Positions 20,101 to 29,844 of a stretch of DNA of 64,000 nucleotides are shown in pieces. The stretch comes from Corynebacterium durum (lineage in GTDB: Bacteria; Actinomycetota; Actinomycetes; Mycobacteriales; Mycobacteriaceae): contig NZ_CP047200.1 in the NCBI RefSeq assembly GCF_030408675.1, positions 2,232,001-2,296,000 of the forward strand. Direction: 5' to 3'. The notes below the pieces were generated by a model. The model saw only the letters and a list, made by a program, of their open reading frames with translations, was not told where the DNA came from and ran no database searches. Made by a program: the position numbers and the translations under genes. Positions within the stretch are counted from its first letter, which is position 1. Each line of letters begins with the position of its first letter.

Positions 20101-23100
20101 AACGGCCTCGCCGGCGCCGGTGACGTCCACGTCCTTGGCGTCCAGAACGCCGACGGCCACGCGGGCGATATCCTCGCGGGCGGACGCCCAGCGGTCATCT
20201 AGCAGCACGGCCTTGTTGGCGTCGAATGCGGTGGCAACGAGGCGCGGCCAATCCGAGCCGAGTTCCTGAGCCACCACGTCGAAGATGGCGGCGTCGGCAT
20301 CCTTATCGTCCAGGTTGACGGTGCGGTGCGGCTCCAGGCCCAGCTGCTGCAGGATCGTGCGGGCGGTTTCCGCCAGCACACCGGCCTTGCCGGTCACCTG
20401 CTCGGCGTACTCGCCCAGCGCGGCGGAATCCACCACGCCACCAGAGCCGCCAGCACCGCCGGACGGCAACGCGACGGACACGCCGTGGTTCGCGGCGACC
20501 TGAGCCACCGCGGCGTCGATAAGTGCATCAAGCTCGCTGGCGCTGGAGGGTGCGATGGGGCTGAGTGTGGCCAGGTCGCCACCGCGCAGCGACGCGCCCT
20601 CGCGGGCACCAATGACCACGGCGGCGGTAACGTGATCCGCCCAGCCTTGGCCCAGTTGCCAGGTGCCGGTGACGCGCTCGGCAATGTAGGCGGGGCGCTT
20701 GCCGGTGGGACCGGTGATGCGGCGCAGGGCGTCGGCGGAAGCATCGGACAGGACCGGGCCGAAGGCCGTGTAGCCCTTGGCCATGCGGCTGACCGTAGCT
20801 TTCAGGTCGTTCAGTTCCGCGTCGGCGGCACCGTCAATGGCACCCAGGCCGAATTCCACGCCCAAATCCAGGAGCAACTGGTTGCGGCGCGAGGACACGC
20901 CCTCCACCAGGGTTTCGATGGAATCCGTGGCGGCCATCTGGTCGGGGCGGACCTTCGTCCACACTGCGACCAGCATCTCTGTGGCATCTGCGGGGGTGAA
21001 CGGAATGTCCTCCGGACGGGGGCCACCGGTGGCCGGGGCTGCGGTGAAGGCACCATCTTCCGTCGGAGCGGATGCTGCGGAGGTCACCGAGGCCGGTTCA
21101 GGCGCGGCGGGGGCGCTTTCGGCGGGAGCTGCGTCATCGGCTTCATCAGCGTCGGTGGCCACCTCGCGTACCACCTCATCGGTGGCAAATACCACGCCGC
21201 GCTCACGCTCGACGTTCAACACTTCAATGTCCACATCCGCGTACTGCGGGAGGGTGAGGGTCTGGCCCATCATGTTCGCAATAGTCGGTGCGGAACCCAC
21301 GCCGACCTCCACGAAACGGTCCACACCCAGGGTTGTCAGCGCCAAGTCCTGGGTTTCAATCCAGCGGACCGGGGAGGCAAATTGCCAGGCCAAAAGCTCA
21401 ATCAGGATCGTGCGTGCAAGCTTCTGCTCGTTCTTGGCGGCCGCGTCGAAATCAGCCAGAATCTCATCCAGCAGCGGCGAGGACACGACCTCCTCCATGG
21501 ACTCCACGAATTCCCGGGTCAGCTCGAAGGGGCGGGCGACCAGGTTCGGAATGTAGCGGCCCACCAGCACATCCAGATCCACGGTGTCCGGCAGCAGCGA
21601 ATCCAGGTGGGCGCGGAAATCGGCCACACCATCGCGCAACACCGACGAGTGGAACGGCACATCAATGCCCGGGATCATGATGAAGGAACGCTGGCCGGGG
21701 GCCATCTCCTCCGCAGCCTCACGCAGCGCCTTCAGCCCGGCGCGTGTACCGGCCACCGCGTACTGAAGTCCGGCGAGGTTGTAGTTCACAATCTCCAGGA
21801 ATTCGCCCGATTCCTTGGAAATATTCGCCACGAAGTCAAACACGTTGTCCGCGGTCAGCCCCATCTTGTTGGGGCGCAGGGCAGCCAGACCGTAGTTGGA
21901 GTTGCCTTCGGCATCGCGATCCACCAGGCGGTGCATGGTCAGCCCGCGGCGGTACACGATCTCCACCACGGATTCCAGGGACAGCACACCGGCGTAGGCG
22001 GCCAGTGCGTTGTATTCACCCACGGAATGCCCGGCGAAGAAGGCGCGCTGGTTCAGGGCACCCGCTTCCCGCATTTCCGCGACCTGCGCCACACCCAGGG
22101 TGGCCATGGCCACCTGCGTGAACTGCGTGAGGAACAGCACACCCTTCGGGTGGTGGAACTTCTCCCCCTTAACCACTACCTCGGTGGGGTTGTTCTTCAC
22201 GATCTCCAACACGGAGAATCCCAGCTTGGCGCGGGTGTGTCGATCCGCCCGGTCCCACACTTCCTTGGCGGCCTTGGAGTTCTTGCGGGCTTCCATGCCC
22301 ATGCCTTGGGACTGGATGCCCTGGCCGGGGAAGGCGTAGAACGTCACGGGTGCCGCCATCACTGCGGTGGCCTTAAGCACCAGGTTTCCGTCAACGGTGG
22401 CGGTGATTTCCCGCACCTCGCCGCATCCGGGGCGATTATCGACGCCCGCGCGCTCAACCAGGAAGTCGATGCTTGCGCCCGGCATGATCGGGGCCAGCAT
22501 GGTGGCTGTGTATTCCACGACGCGGTTCGGTGCGGTCGTGGTGGTGTCGTCGCTGTACCCGGCGGCGGCGATGAGTTCCGCGAGTGCGGAGGTCCACATG
22601 CCGTGCACAATCACGTTGGGAAGGCCAGCAAGGTGCGCGGCCGTCTCGGAGACGTGGATGGGGTTGCGGTCGCCGGAAACCAGCGCGAAAGACAGCATGC
22701 TTTCCGGTGCGGTGACCGTGGCGAAAGCGCGGAACGACCGTGGGGTGTCAATCACGCTCGGCAACGCCGAGGAATTGGTGCGGGCGGTGCTGGTGCCCCG
22801 GCGGCCACGAATGGCAAAACGCTCCGACAGGGTGGCCAGGCGCGTGCCGTCCGCATCAATTTCGGCGCGAACCAGGATGAGGCGACCAATGTTGGTGTCC
22901 TTCACCTCGTCGGTGTGCGCCGTGATGGTCAGCTCTGCGGTGCCTTCGGGGAGGGTGTCCGCGAGTTTGATGTGATGCTCCACATGCACCAGGCTCAGCA
23001 TGCCCTCCACCACGGAATCCCCGTCGGTGCCGGGAATCACGGCATTCCGCACAGCCGCGAAAATGGCGGGCCAGGCGTGTCCAACCAGCACGTCCGGGGC

Positions 23101-26100
23101 GGTGCCGCTTGCAGTCAAGCTGGTCGGCAGGAACGCGGCGGTGACGTTGTTGTAGTCGGCGGTCTGGGCGGCGTCGATACGCGTGGTCCAGGTGGCCGTG
23201 CCGTCCTTCACCTCGGCGAGCGTGCCACCGGCGGCGATGCGGGTAAGTTCCGCCATCGCGGCCTCCGCATCAGCCTGGGTGACCTGCGGGACAGCGCCAT
23301 CAGTGTCAGTGAGGTTGAAACGAATAGTCAGGTCGGCGGTGGTGCCAAAAGCCGTGGAACCCGCCAGCGGCACGGTCAGCACGGCGTGGTTCTCGTCCTC
23401 GGTAACAAGCTGCGCGCCCGTCGGAGCGTGCGACGCTTCAGAGGCATCCTCGGTGAGCGTCCACGCATGTGTATCGCCCAAGCGCTCGATCACGGAGGCA
23501 GTGTTGCGGCCAGCCCAGTAGGTGCCCGCAGCGTTAATCACGCGCTCCACCGGAGTGTTGGTCACGTCTTCCGCAGAAACGCCCAGCTCTTCGAGGCGCT
23601 TGACCGACGCGGTATTGAAACGACCCAGCAGCTCAGCCACCGGCTCGTCCACCTTCGTGATGCCCGCAACAGCGGCGGGGCCAGGAATGATGCACACGGC
23701 ATCGGCGTCATAGCGGGCGTCCTGCGCCTGCCACAGGGAATCCGAACGCCACCAGCGGCGCACGTCCTTATCGATCACCGGCACGAAATTCACCGGCTTA
23801 CCCGGGGTGCGGGCCAGCTTCAGGAACCACGCCACATCCGCCGGGTGCAGCACATCCGTGGCGGCCTGCGGGTACTCCTCCACGAGGCGAGCCACGGCCT
23901 TCTCAGCGGGCTCATCCTGGGCGAGCGTAATCAGCGGGGTGAACTCCCCATGGTCCTGATCCGTCAGGCGGGCTTCCACGCGCTCCAGCATCTGAGTAAA
24001 GCGGTTAAACCAGGAAACGTCGGTCCAACCCTTGTCGGTGGTCTCAGTGCTGGCGGTCTCAGTGTTGGCGGTCGGCCCGGACAGCTCCAGGTAACGCTTC
24101 AGCCACTGCTCATAGGTCATGGCCTCCACATCGCCGAAATACGGCTTGCAGGTCTTAGCCATCGCCGCAATGATCTCCTCGCGGCGGGCCTGCACGGCCT
24201 CTTCATCGCCCGCAACCTCATCCAACAAACGGCCAGCCTGAGCAGCGGAATTATCAATCTCATGAATATCCGCACCCAACTGCGAACGGCCCGACGCCAT
24301 GCCGTTAACGGCGGAACCGGCCCCCACCCAGGAATCCACGCCCTTGGTGTCCGCCAGAAGCTTCTTGACCTGCGGAGACGTCTTCGCCTCCTTGGTGGCC
24401 ATCGCTGCGGTACCCACCAAAACGCCGTCCACCGGCATCTTCGGCAGATCGTAGGACAATGCCCACTCACCGCTGATGTAATCTGCGGCGCGCTCCGGGG
24501 TGCCAATGCCGCCGCCCACCACCAACACCGCGTTCGGTTGCTGACGAATCTCGTCATACGTGGCAATCAGCAGGTCATCCAGATCCTCCCACGAATGGTG
24601 ACCACCCGCCTTACCACCCTCAACCTGGATGATCACCGGAATATCCGGCACCTGACGCGCCACGTCGAGCACTTTCTTGATGTGCTTGACCGCGCCGGGC
24701 TTGAAACACACCCACGGGAAGCCATTATCGCGCAGCTCCTTGATCAGAGCGACGGCGTCGTCGCGATCCGGCATGCCGGCGGTAACCACCACGCCATCAA
24801 TCGGCGCGCCGTTCTCGCGGGCGCGCTGGACTAGGCGCTTGCCGCCGATCTGCATCTTCCACAAGTACGGGTCCAGGAACATGGAGTTGAACTGCGCGTT
24901 CACGCCCGGGTTGAGCAACCCCGTCAGCTTCTCAATATTCGACTCCAGGATCTCCGGGGTGACCTGTCCCCCACCGGCCATCTCTGCCCAGTGGCCCGCG
25001 TTCGCCGCCGCGGCCACGATCTCCGGGTCCACCGTCGTCGGTGTCATGCCCGCCAGCATCATCGGCGAACGGCCCGTCAGGCGGGTGAACTTGGTTTCTA
25101 CTTTGGTGCCTGTCTTGCTTGTGACTAGTTTCGGCGCGAATTCCGTCCACTTCTTCGGCAGAGTCGGCCCCATGCCCGGATCGAACAACAGCGCCTGACC
25201 GTCGTTGTCACACACCGCGAACGACAACGCTCCCCGCCCCTGGGCCACAGCATTCGTCAGCTTAACGACGCCCCCGTCAGGCCCCACGTCCAGCAGCCAC
25301 CGCACTCCCGCATCAATGGCCTTGTTTACCTGCTCAACCCAGTCCTCGGGGTTAACCAGCACGTCCTTGGCGCATTGCTCGGCCAGTTCCTCGTTCAGGT
25401 CACAGGCTTTCGCCCACTCCACCACCTGATCCACCGCAGGCTGCATTGCCGGGTGGTGGAATGCAATCTGTACGTCCAGTGGGTTAAACACCGGGGCGAA
25501 CGGTTTACCGCCGCGCTCCTTATTCGCAATAGCCTTCGCATCCTTAGCGGCACGCGCCTGCAGGAAGGACTGTACCCGCTGCACATCATCCGGGCGACCG
25601 ACCACCACAAACGAATCCCGGGTGTTGCGCAGACCGATGATGGGGCGGGTTGCATCGTCAGCGGAGTCGGCTGTTGTGGCGGCGATGGCCTCCTCCAGCT
25701 GCTCCTGAGTAACCCCCTGCACCGAGACCATCGGACTCAGCTCGCCATTACGGATCAACCCGTTTACCCGAGCAGTATGCACACCAGCGGCACCGATCAA
25801 CTCAGCGATGGCTAGGATCTCCGCAGCCTGCGTCAAGTCCTTCAGCAGATGCACGCCCAGCGCACCCTGGGAATGACCGATGGTGACGGTGCTTTTCTCC
25901 AGGCTCAGACGCTGCGCCTCCAGGGTATCCAGCGTGGCCAACTGCGAGACGAAAATACCCGGCACGCTCAGCACAGCCTGCGAGATATCAAACGCCGGGT
26001 CGTCGTCGTTTGACGCCCAATCCACCGGGTCAAAACCGAAGGGGCGGGCGGCAATCAGCTCGTCCGCCACCGGCTCGGTTAACGACGCCGCGCGCTCCAC

Positions 26101-26256
26101 AATGCTGTTCACATTGAAGCCAGCACCAGCAGCGACCGCCTCCCGCAACGTCTTCAACCAGTTAAACCCCTGGCCCGAAAATACCAAGGAAAAAGGTTGC
26201 TCACCAAATTTCTGCACCAGACGATCCCGGCTAAAAGTGTGCTGATGATCAGACAC
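17155..26256 (-). CDS. fas: Type I fatty acid synthase
   Basis: About 3033 aa, the usual size in corynebacteria and mycobacteria. It makes the C16-C18 acyl chains for membrane lipids and mycolates. Domain order, by motif: acetyltransferase (GHSQG, Ser ~129), enoyl reductase (MLAGMTPTTVDPE, ~400), MaoC-like dehydratase (DRNPIHVSE, ~1200), malonyl/palmitoyl transferase (FAGHSVGEYNA, ~1410), ACP (LVEGVSSRRNQLLLDLG, ~1780), ketoreductase (VVTGASPNSIAAA, ~2080) and ketosynthase (VAACATAAVS, Cys ~2670; SLTGHAKGG). No phosphopantetheinyl transferase domain follows, so AcpS must act in trans. GTG 26256 was chosen since it gives the family N-terminus and GGGAG lies upstream; the frame opens at 26334. 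Whether it is the FasA or FasB type cannot be told. Confidence 0.97.
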   Translation of the reverse strand: MSDHQHTFSRDRLVQKFGEQPFSLVFSGQGFNWLKTLREAVAAGAGFNVNSIVERAASLTEPVADELIAARPFGFDPVDWASNDDDPAFDISQAVLSVPGIFVSQLATLDTLEAQRLSLEKSTVTIGHSQGALGVHLLKDLTQAAEILAIAELIGAAGVHTARVNGLIRNGELSPMVSVQGVTQEQLEEAIAATTADSADDATRPIIGLRNTRDSFVVVGRPDDVQRVQSFLQARAAKDAKAIANKERGGKPFAPVFNPLDVQIAFHHPAMQPAVDQVVEWAKACDLNEELAEQCAKDVLVNPEDWVEQVNKAIDAGVRWLLDVGPDGGVVKLTNAVAQGRGALSFAVCDNDGQALLFDPGMGPTLPKKWTEFAPKLVTSKTGTKVETKFTRLTGRSPMMLAGMTPTTVDPEIVAAAANAGHWAEMAGGGQVTPEILESNIEKLTGLLNPGVNAQFNSMFLDPYLWKMQIGGKRLVQRARENGAPIDGVVVTAGMPDRDDAVALIKELRDNGFPWVCFKPGAVKHIKKVLDVARQVPDIPVIIQVEGGKAGGHHSWEDLDDLLIATYDEIRQQPNAVLVVGGGIGTPERAADYISGEWALSYDLPKMPVDGVLVGTAAMATKEAKTSPQVKKLLADTKGVDSWVGAGSAVNGMASGRSQLGADIHEIDNSAAQAGRLLDEVAGDEEAVQARREEIIAAMAKTCKPYFGDVEAMTYEQWLKRYLELSGPTANTETASTETTDKGWTDVSWFNRFTQMLERVEARLTDQDHGEFTPLITLAQDEPAEKAVARLVEEYPQAATDVLHPADVAWFLKLARTPGKPVNFVPVIDKDVRRWWRSDSLWQAQDARYDADAVCIIPGPAAVAGITKVDEPVAELLGRFNTASVKRLEELGVSAEDVTNTPVERVINAAGTYWAGRNTASVIERLGDTHAWTLTEDASEASHAPTGAQLVTEDENHAVLTVPLAGSTAFGTTADLTIRFNLTDTDGAVPQVTQADAEAAMAELTRIAAGGTLAEVKDGTATWTTRIDAAQTADYNNVTAAFLPTSLTASGTAPDVLVGHAWPAIFAAVRNAVIPGTDGDSVVEGMLSLVHVEHHIKLADTLPEGTAELTITAHTDEVKDTNIGRLILVRAEIDADGTRLATLSERFAIRGRRGTSTARTNSSALPSVIDTPRSFRAFATVTAPESMLSFALVSGDRNPIHVSETAAHLAGLPNVIVHGMWTSALAELIAAAGYSDDTTTTAPNRVVEYTATMLAPIMPGASIDFLVERAGVDNRPGCGEVREITATVDGNLVLKATAVMAAPVTFYAFPGQGIQSQGMGMEARKNSKAAKEVWDRADRHTRAKLGFSVLEIVKNNPTEVVVKGEKFHHPKGVLFLTQFTQVAMATLGVAQVAEMREAGALNQRAFFAGHSVGEYNALAAYAGVLSLESVVEIVYRRGLTMHRLVDRDAEGNSNYGLAALRPNKMGLTADNVFDFVANISKESGEFLEIVNYNLAGLQYAVAGTRAGLKALREAAEEMAPGQRSFIMIPGIDVPFHSSVLRDGVADFRAHLDSLLPDTVDLDVLVGRYIPNLVARPFELTREFVESMEEVVSSPLLDEILADFDAAAKNEQKLARTILIELLAWQFASPVRWIETQDLALTTLGVDRFVEVGVGSAPTIANMMGQTLTLPQYADVDIEVLNVERERGVVFATDEVVREVATDADEADDAAPAESAPAAPEPASVTSAASAPTEDGAFTAAPATGGPRPEDIPFTPADATEMLVAVWTKVRPDQMAATDSIETLVEGVSSRRNQLLLDLGVEFGLGAIDGAADAELNDLKATVSRMAKGYTAFGPVLSDASADALRRITGPTGKRPAYIAERVTGTWQLGQGWADHVTAAVVIGAREGASLRGGDLATLSPIAPSSASELDALIDAAVAQVAANHGVSVALPSGGAGGSGGVVDSAALGEYAEQVTGKAGVLAETARTILQQLGLEPHRTVNLDDKDADAAIFDVVAQELGSDWPRLVATAFDANKAVLLDDRWASAREDIARVAVGVLDAKDVDVTGAGEAVARQAKHWGLDELAAQALDTSALPYAKDVAVVTGASPNSIAAAVTGELLGGGATVVATTSNLNHERLTFYKELYRTHARGQAALWIVPANLSSFADLDSVIEWVGSEQTATVNGAKKVLKPALVPTLLFPFAAPRVSGSLADAGPRAETEMRLLLWSVERLIAGLSAIGVNTEVGRRLHVVIPGSPNRGRFGGDGAYGESKAALDALVNRWHAEPVWGENTSLVHALIGWVRGTGLMGGNDPLVEAVEAAGVTTFSTEDIAKLLVSNISQDVRDKAATEPVTVDYTGGLGDADVNLAELARNAAANAASTSEDEEPRTVRALPTPYRRFQATTPDFTGQVSQKLDDMIVIVGAGELGPYGSARTRFDAELTGDLSAAGVTELAWTMGLISWEDGSWVDADGSEIAEEDIYDRYHDEVLGRVGVRRYHDDFGMVSNLAPELTTVYLDRDLSFTVSDKEAARTFVDSEPDNTSAAYSEETGEWIVTRHAGSAIRVPRRMAMSRFVGGQIPEGFDPSVYGIPADMVDNLDRVALWNIVCTVEAFLSSGFSPAELMRSIHPTRVSSSQGTGMGGMESLRSLYVDGLLAEPRANDILQEALPNVTAAHVMQSYIGGYGQMVHPVAACATAAVSVEEGMDKIRLGKADFVVAGGFDDLSIEGITGFGDMAATAPSAELEGKGIDERYFSRANDRRRAGFIESAGGGTILLTRGSIAADLGLPVLGVVGFAESFADGAHTSIPAPGLGALGAAQGGEVSRLAKALYALGVNADEVSVISKHDTSTTANDPNESDLHERLATAMGRGEGNPLFVVSQKSLTGHAKGGAAAFQIIGLTQVLRSGLLPANRSLDCVDPVLNKHQRLVWLRKPLDLGAAGEGFAPKAGIVTSLGFGHVSALVAIVHPAAFVEAVREERGATGVAEWEDAATTRENAGLRRILDAMHGGAALYERPVDRNLGGTGDAAKEREAAALLDSGARLVDGVLRVTGEF

Positions 26257-26597
26257 GTAACACTCGCTCCCTGTAGTCGTTGGTAGTCGTGCGCGGCACA
26301 GACGTCCGCTAGTTTTGCATAACAAATGTGCCACAAAATCATGAGGAAAGCGTCATCTTTACGTAACAAGGCGGCTGTGGATGATATGCATTATCCCAGG
26401 TGGTGGTTCGTTTCGTTAGGAAAAACGTGCTGCTCAGAGCGTTTTATGAAAACCCTAAGAAATATCTCGATCGTGTCTCGAAGACCACCCATATGGGGGT
26501 GAATTTGAACGTGCGTGAATGAGGCGGCATGTCGCGGGCTGACGGCGCGGAAGGCGGGGCGTCGACAAGCGGCGTTGAGCTACAGTGTGCCGGCCAG
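26257..26597. other. Upstream region of fas
   Basis: 340 bp. It must hold the fas promoter (minus strand) and the 3' end of the small ORF at 26598. I see no confident -35/-10 pair. Short AGCTACAG direct repeats lie at 26576-26607. Confidence 0.4.
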
Positions 26598-26783
26598 CTA
26601 CAGCGTGGCAGCGAGGGCGGCGCGGGCACGTTCCAGACGCGACAACGGATCCGTCGTGGACACATCGACGCCCGGCGACGGCAGGAACTGGTGACACGAC
26701 GACAGGCCCTCCACATCCACCTCCGCCGACGGCGTAATCCCCTCCACAGCGCAATACTCATCCAGATGACGCGAAATACTCAT
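26598..26783 (-). CDS. Small ORF of unknown function
   Basis: 61 aa from ATG 26783 (MSISRHLDEYCAVEG). Codon use is GC3-rich like the core genes, which favours real coding, but there is no ribosome site (TATATATATG precedes), so it would have to be leaderless or a remnant. No domain recognised; the C-terminus is an Ala/Arg-rich helix. Confidence 0.35.
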   Translation of the reverse strand: MSISRHLDEYCAVEGITPSAEVDVEGLSSCHQFLPSPGVDVSTTDPLSRLERARAALAATL

Positions 26784-27090
26784 ATATATAGGGTGCCATG
26801 CGACGGTGGGTTCAGCGGCGTTGGGGTGAGGTGGAGTGGGTTGCATGGTTGCTGTGGGTGCTGTGGGTGGCCGGTTCCCAAGGTTCGTTGGATCCGAAGT
26901 CCAATCTTGAGCTCATCGGCCGATATTAGTAAAACTCTGCACCCGATGCGACCTTCAAAAAGTGCCTCGGCTGGGCCATGTTGGTTTGTTGCAAAGATAG
27001 GCTTACTGAACTATTCTTGGAACCTGTTAGTCGGCAAATATTTGACTGACGTAAATAGTTGCGATATCGAGGCGTTATGCCAGCAGCATT

Positions 27091-27476
27091 GTGGCCACGT
27101 TTCAGCGTGTTTTGAAAACCAACAATTCTCATATCAATGGCGATACGGTGGTTAACGGTTTTGCACCCGCAACTGTGGCATCAGAATTTGGCATTTACGG
27201 AAATGTCAACCTGGATTGACCATAGTATTACGTGATAGCACACCGGAGGAAGCGGTCAATCACTATACCGATAGTCGTGTCGTGGCACGGGAATCTGAAT
27301 ATCCGCGCGTGCAGATGGCGTCACATATTACTGCGGTGCGCAATGAGGAGATTGTAGATTTTGAGTCGGTTGTTGTGTTTGATTTATATATAAAACCTGA
27401 GGGATTAGATGTGTTGGTTCAACGTACTGTGGTAGCCCCACGCAATAGCGATACACCATCGCCGAGGTTTAACTAA
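27091..27476 (+). pseudogene. Two overlapping short frames, probable gene remnants
   Basis: A frame from GTG 27091 to 27219 encodes ~42 aa ending FGIYGNVNLD, and the next frame opens with TTG at 27216 inside its stop codon and runs 86 aa to 27476. The second (SHITAVRNEEIVDFES then VVVFDLYIKPE) looks like one beta-rich domain but lacks a ribosome site. The arrangement suggests frameshifted or truncated remains at the edge of the accessory island. No family named. Confidence 0.3.
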
Positions 27477-27506
27477 GCCCGACCACAATAGCACTAAGGA
27501 GCTATA

Positions 27507-28349
27507 GTGAAAAGAAAAAATCCAGGCTTTGCCGTCATCAGTTTTATATTTATAGTTACGGGTACTTTTATTTCTGCAGTAACTTTTTTATTTAATATAT
27601 TTGTAACTTCTTTCTATTATCCAATATTTGCAGAAATTAGTCTTGTTTGGATGGGGGTAGTAATTTTAGATTTGAGAACCCACTACAACATTATTAGATG
27701 GAGAAAAGCTCATGCTCAGATCTTGTTTGCGGGAGATGTAGCTATAATTCACTCGTCCCGTTGGGCTAACGTAGTGCGAGGTTCCGGTCCTTTTTCCTTC
27801 TTCTTATCGCTTGGTTTAGCGCCGTGGCTATCTCCGCACATCTTTCTTCATGAAGATGCATTTCCTCCTTTCTGGCATCTAATTTCTATTTGCGTCATCT
27901 TTCCACTCGCTGGCTATTTTCTCCATTTTTTTACGGTTTCCCAAACCCTTACTGTAGGGAGAAAATATTTCAAGCGTGAACTTCACGGCTTTGGGTGGCA
28001 CTCTGAACTGGAATCAAAAGACCCCAGACTTGAATTTGATTTGAACAACTATAATAATTTTATTGTATTTTTAGTGGCTAATGTGAATTATTATCGGACA
28101 TCTATTTTTGGATCTAAAGCTGACCATTTCGACGAAAAGCAAGTTCCGATACCAGACGCAAGAAATATTCCTCTCGATAAATTTTTGATGTGGCTATTTC
28201 CAGAGCAGGAAGACATATGGCGTTTGATGATTGATCTAATTTGTGAGCCGCAGTATGAGGCATGGGTTCCAACAAGGCGAATGCAAAATATATATGGCGA
28301 AATTGTAAAAAAGAAGGAAGAATTTCGGAACAATACAGAACATAAATAG
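27507..28349 (+). CDS. AT-rich membrane protein of unknown function
   Basis: 280 aa from GTG 27507 with AAGGAG at 27495-27500. About four membrane helices: two at residues 8-60 and two more at ~90-155. A soluble C-terminal half is rich in aromatic and charged residues and ends in a Lys/Glu helix. Base composition is much lower in GC than the core genes, indicating horizontal origin. No family recognised. Confidence 0.6.
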   Translation: MKRKNPGFAVISFIFIVTGTFISAVTFLFNIFVTSFYYPIFAEISLVWMGVVILDLRTHYNIIRWRKAHAQILFAGDVAIIHSSRWANVVRGSGPFSFFLSLGLAPWLSPHIFLHEDAFPPFWHLISICVIFPLAGYFLHFFTVSQTLTVGRKYFKRELHGFGWHSELESKDPRLEFDLNNYNNFIVFLVANVNYYRTSIFGSKADHFDEKQVPIPDARNIPLDKFLMWLFPEQEDIWRLMIDLICEPQYEAWVPTRRMQNIYGEIVKKKEEFRNNTEHK

Positions 28350-28369
28350 GTTGATGGTGTGACCGCCTG

Positions 28370-28610
28370 CAAGTTCAAGTTGCGGACAGTTGGTTAAGGG
28401 GCGTCGAGAGCAATAATTTTCTTGGCCGATAAGGATTGCTGATGATATTTTGGAAATCAACCGAACGTCTCACATCCAATGCCGAGTGAAAACGCCGCCG
28501 ATTGTAGATGCCTTCAAAACGAACGGTCGGCTGAATTAAATAACGATTCTGACCACTTCTTCCCAGTACTGTGGGGTGTAATTCCTACGTTGCTGATTGA
28601 CTATGAACAT
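28370..28610 (-). mobile_element. Remnant of an IS3-family transposase
   Basis: On the minus strand ATG 28610 opens a short OrfA-like start (RRNYTPQYWEEVVRIV, compare RRYTPEFK in IS3 OrfA) that stops after 24 codons. About 40 bp on, another frame reads IYNRRRFHSALDVRRS, matching the YNRxRxHSALGYxSP end of OrfB. The whole middle is deleted, so the element is dead. Confidence 0.65.
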
Positions 28611-28744
28611 CCTCTACCACGAACACAAAATCTGTACAAATAAGGTATCAATTATTAAAGATTAACCTCAGAAAAGTAACGCCCCAACTGCTAGGTTAGC
28701 CATTCAACCAAAACCCAAACAGAACAAGGGTCTTTTCCCGACGC

Positions 28745-29330
28745 GGGTCTACCACGGTTATTTCGATATCTCAATCCACGTCACTGAAACGATCTACTGC
28801 TGGCTTAGTATCTACCGTCTATGGCTACCTGCATAAGGCACTTGATGTGTTCGCACAACATGCCCCTAGTCTCCAGCAAGTGCTGGCTGATCAGGAAAGC
28901 AGGTGAGCTGATCTTGGGCCTGAATGGTACGCTCGTTGACACCAACAGTGTCACCACAGGCAGCAAAGACACAGACGACGATGGTCCTGTATATAAGACC
29001 ATTGACTGATTCGCCGGCAAACACTGCTGTTTCGGCGGACCAACCTACAAGTCGTATCCGATCGAGATGATAGGCCGTTGTATGTCACCCCGGTCGAACC
29101 TGGAGCAAGGCACGGTAACCGCTACAAAGAAGTATATTGTCGATGCTCTGCGGGTAACCAGATTGTGGTTTTTCGATGACAAAGGCCACCAGCGGGCAAA
29201 CATCAGGGCGAAACCCCACCTAAAGGAAGCCGGTTGAACCCTGATAATAGAAACCATCAGGGAGGTTACCACCGACGTCAGGACATCCATCAAGGGTGGA
29301 AAGATATCATCAAAGCACTATAAGGCTCTC
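28745..29330 (+). mobile_element. Decayed IS5-type (DDE_Tnp_4) transposase
   Basis: Several frames and stops together follow the usual order of this transposase class: STVYGYLHKALDVFAQHAP (helical N-terminal part), GLNGTLVDTNSV (first catalytic Asp region in relatives reading LDGTLI), FAGKHCCFGG (relatives YSGKHxxHG), and FFDDKGHQRANI (relatives LADKGYQG). At least three stops or shifts interrupt it. Terminal inverted repeats were not located. Confidence 0.6.
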
Positions 29331-29445
29331 AAACACATAATCCTATGCCCGACGACGATGACAAGGACCGCCTGAATTGCAGTGGCGTTGATATCACTGC
29401 ACTACAGCCTTAGTTGGCAATCCTTATTAGAAAGTCCCTAAATCC

Positions 29446-29835
29446 TTAGCTGAAATCATCTCGCATCATGACCTTGATATTTTCTCCAAGAACAAATAGA
29501 TCAGAAGATACTAGTTCTTTTAGAGTTTTGGGAGGTTCAGCGAAGTAACCAAGATCTATTCCAGATTTACCCTCAATATCAACGACGTGAAATCCACTGG
29601 AAATAACTTCGGCCGTTGTATCTATCGGCTCATGTACTCTATACGAATAAACGTTTGATATTAAAATATCAACCGTACCCCAAGATTCTTTACTTCCGTC
29701 CAAATATGCCGTATATACTGAAATTTTACAATCTTTCTTTCCATCTCCTACATATTCAATAGTTATAGACTTTAGCAAGGAATCTTGGAAATTAATGAAT
29801 TTACGTTGGATGTCATCGTTGCTGAGATGAAACAT
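29446..29835 (-). CDS. Probable immunity protein of the Rhs toxin remnant
   Basis: 129 aa from ATG 29835, with AAGGA six bases upstream and 9 bp after the toxin frame's stop. Acidic, soluble, mixed alpha/beta look; no signal peptide. No family recognised. The role rests on position: immunity genes directly follow the toxin tip in Rhs and other polymorphic toxin loci. The frame is intact although the toxin upstream is broken. Confidence 0.5.
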   Translation of the reverse strand: MFHLSNDDIQRKFINFQDSLLKSITIEYVGDGKKDCKISVYTAYLDGSKESWGTVDILISNVYSYRVHEPIDTTAEVISSGFHVVDIEGKSGIDLGYFAEPPKTLKELVSSDLFVLGENIKVMMRDDFS

Positions 29836-29844
29836 GCGCCATCC

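Noticed and set aside
20326..24834. A 1502-codon open frame antisense to fas
   Set aside because: It mirrors the GC-rich codon pattern of the real fas frame, has low-complexity His/Gly/Arg-rich translation and no domain.
26529..27155. 208-codon plus-strand ORF upstream of the island
   Set aside because: Arg-rich shadow of the minus-strand small ORF followed by stop-poor AT sequence; no ribosome site.
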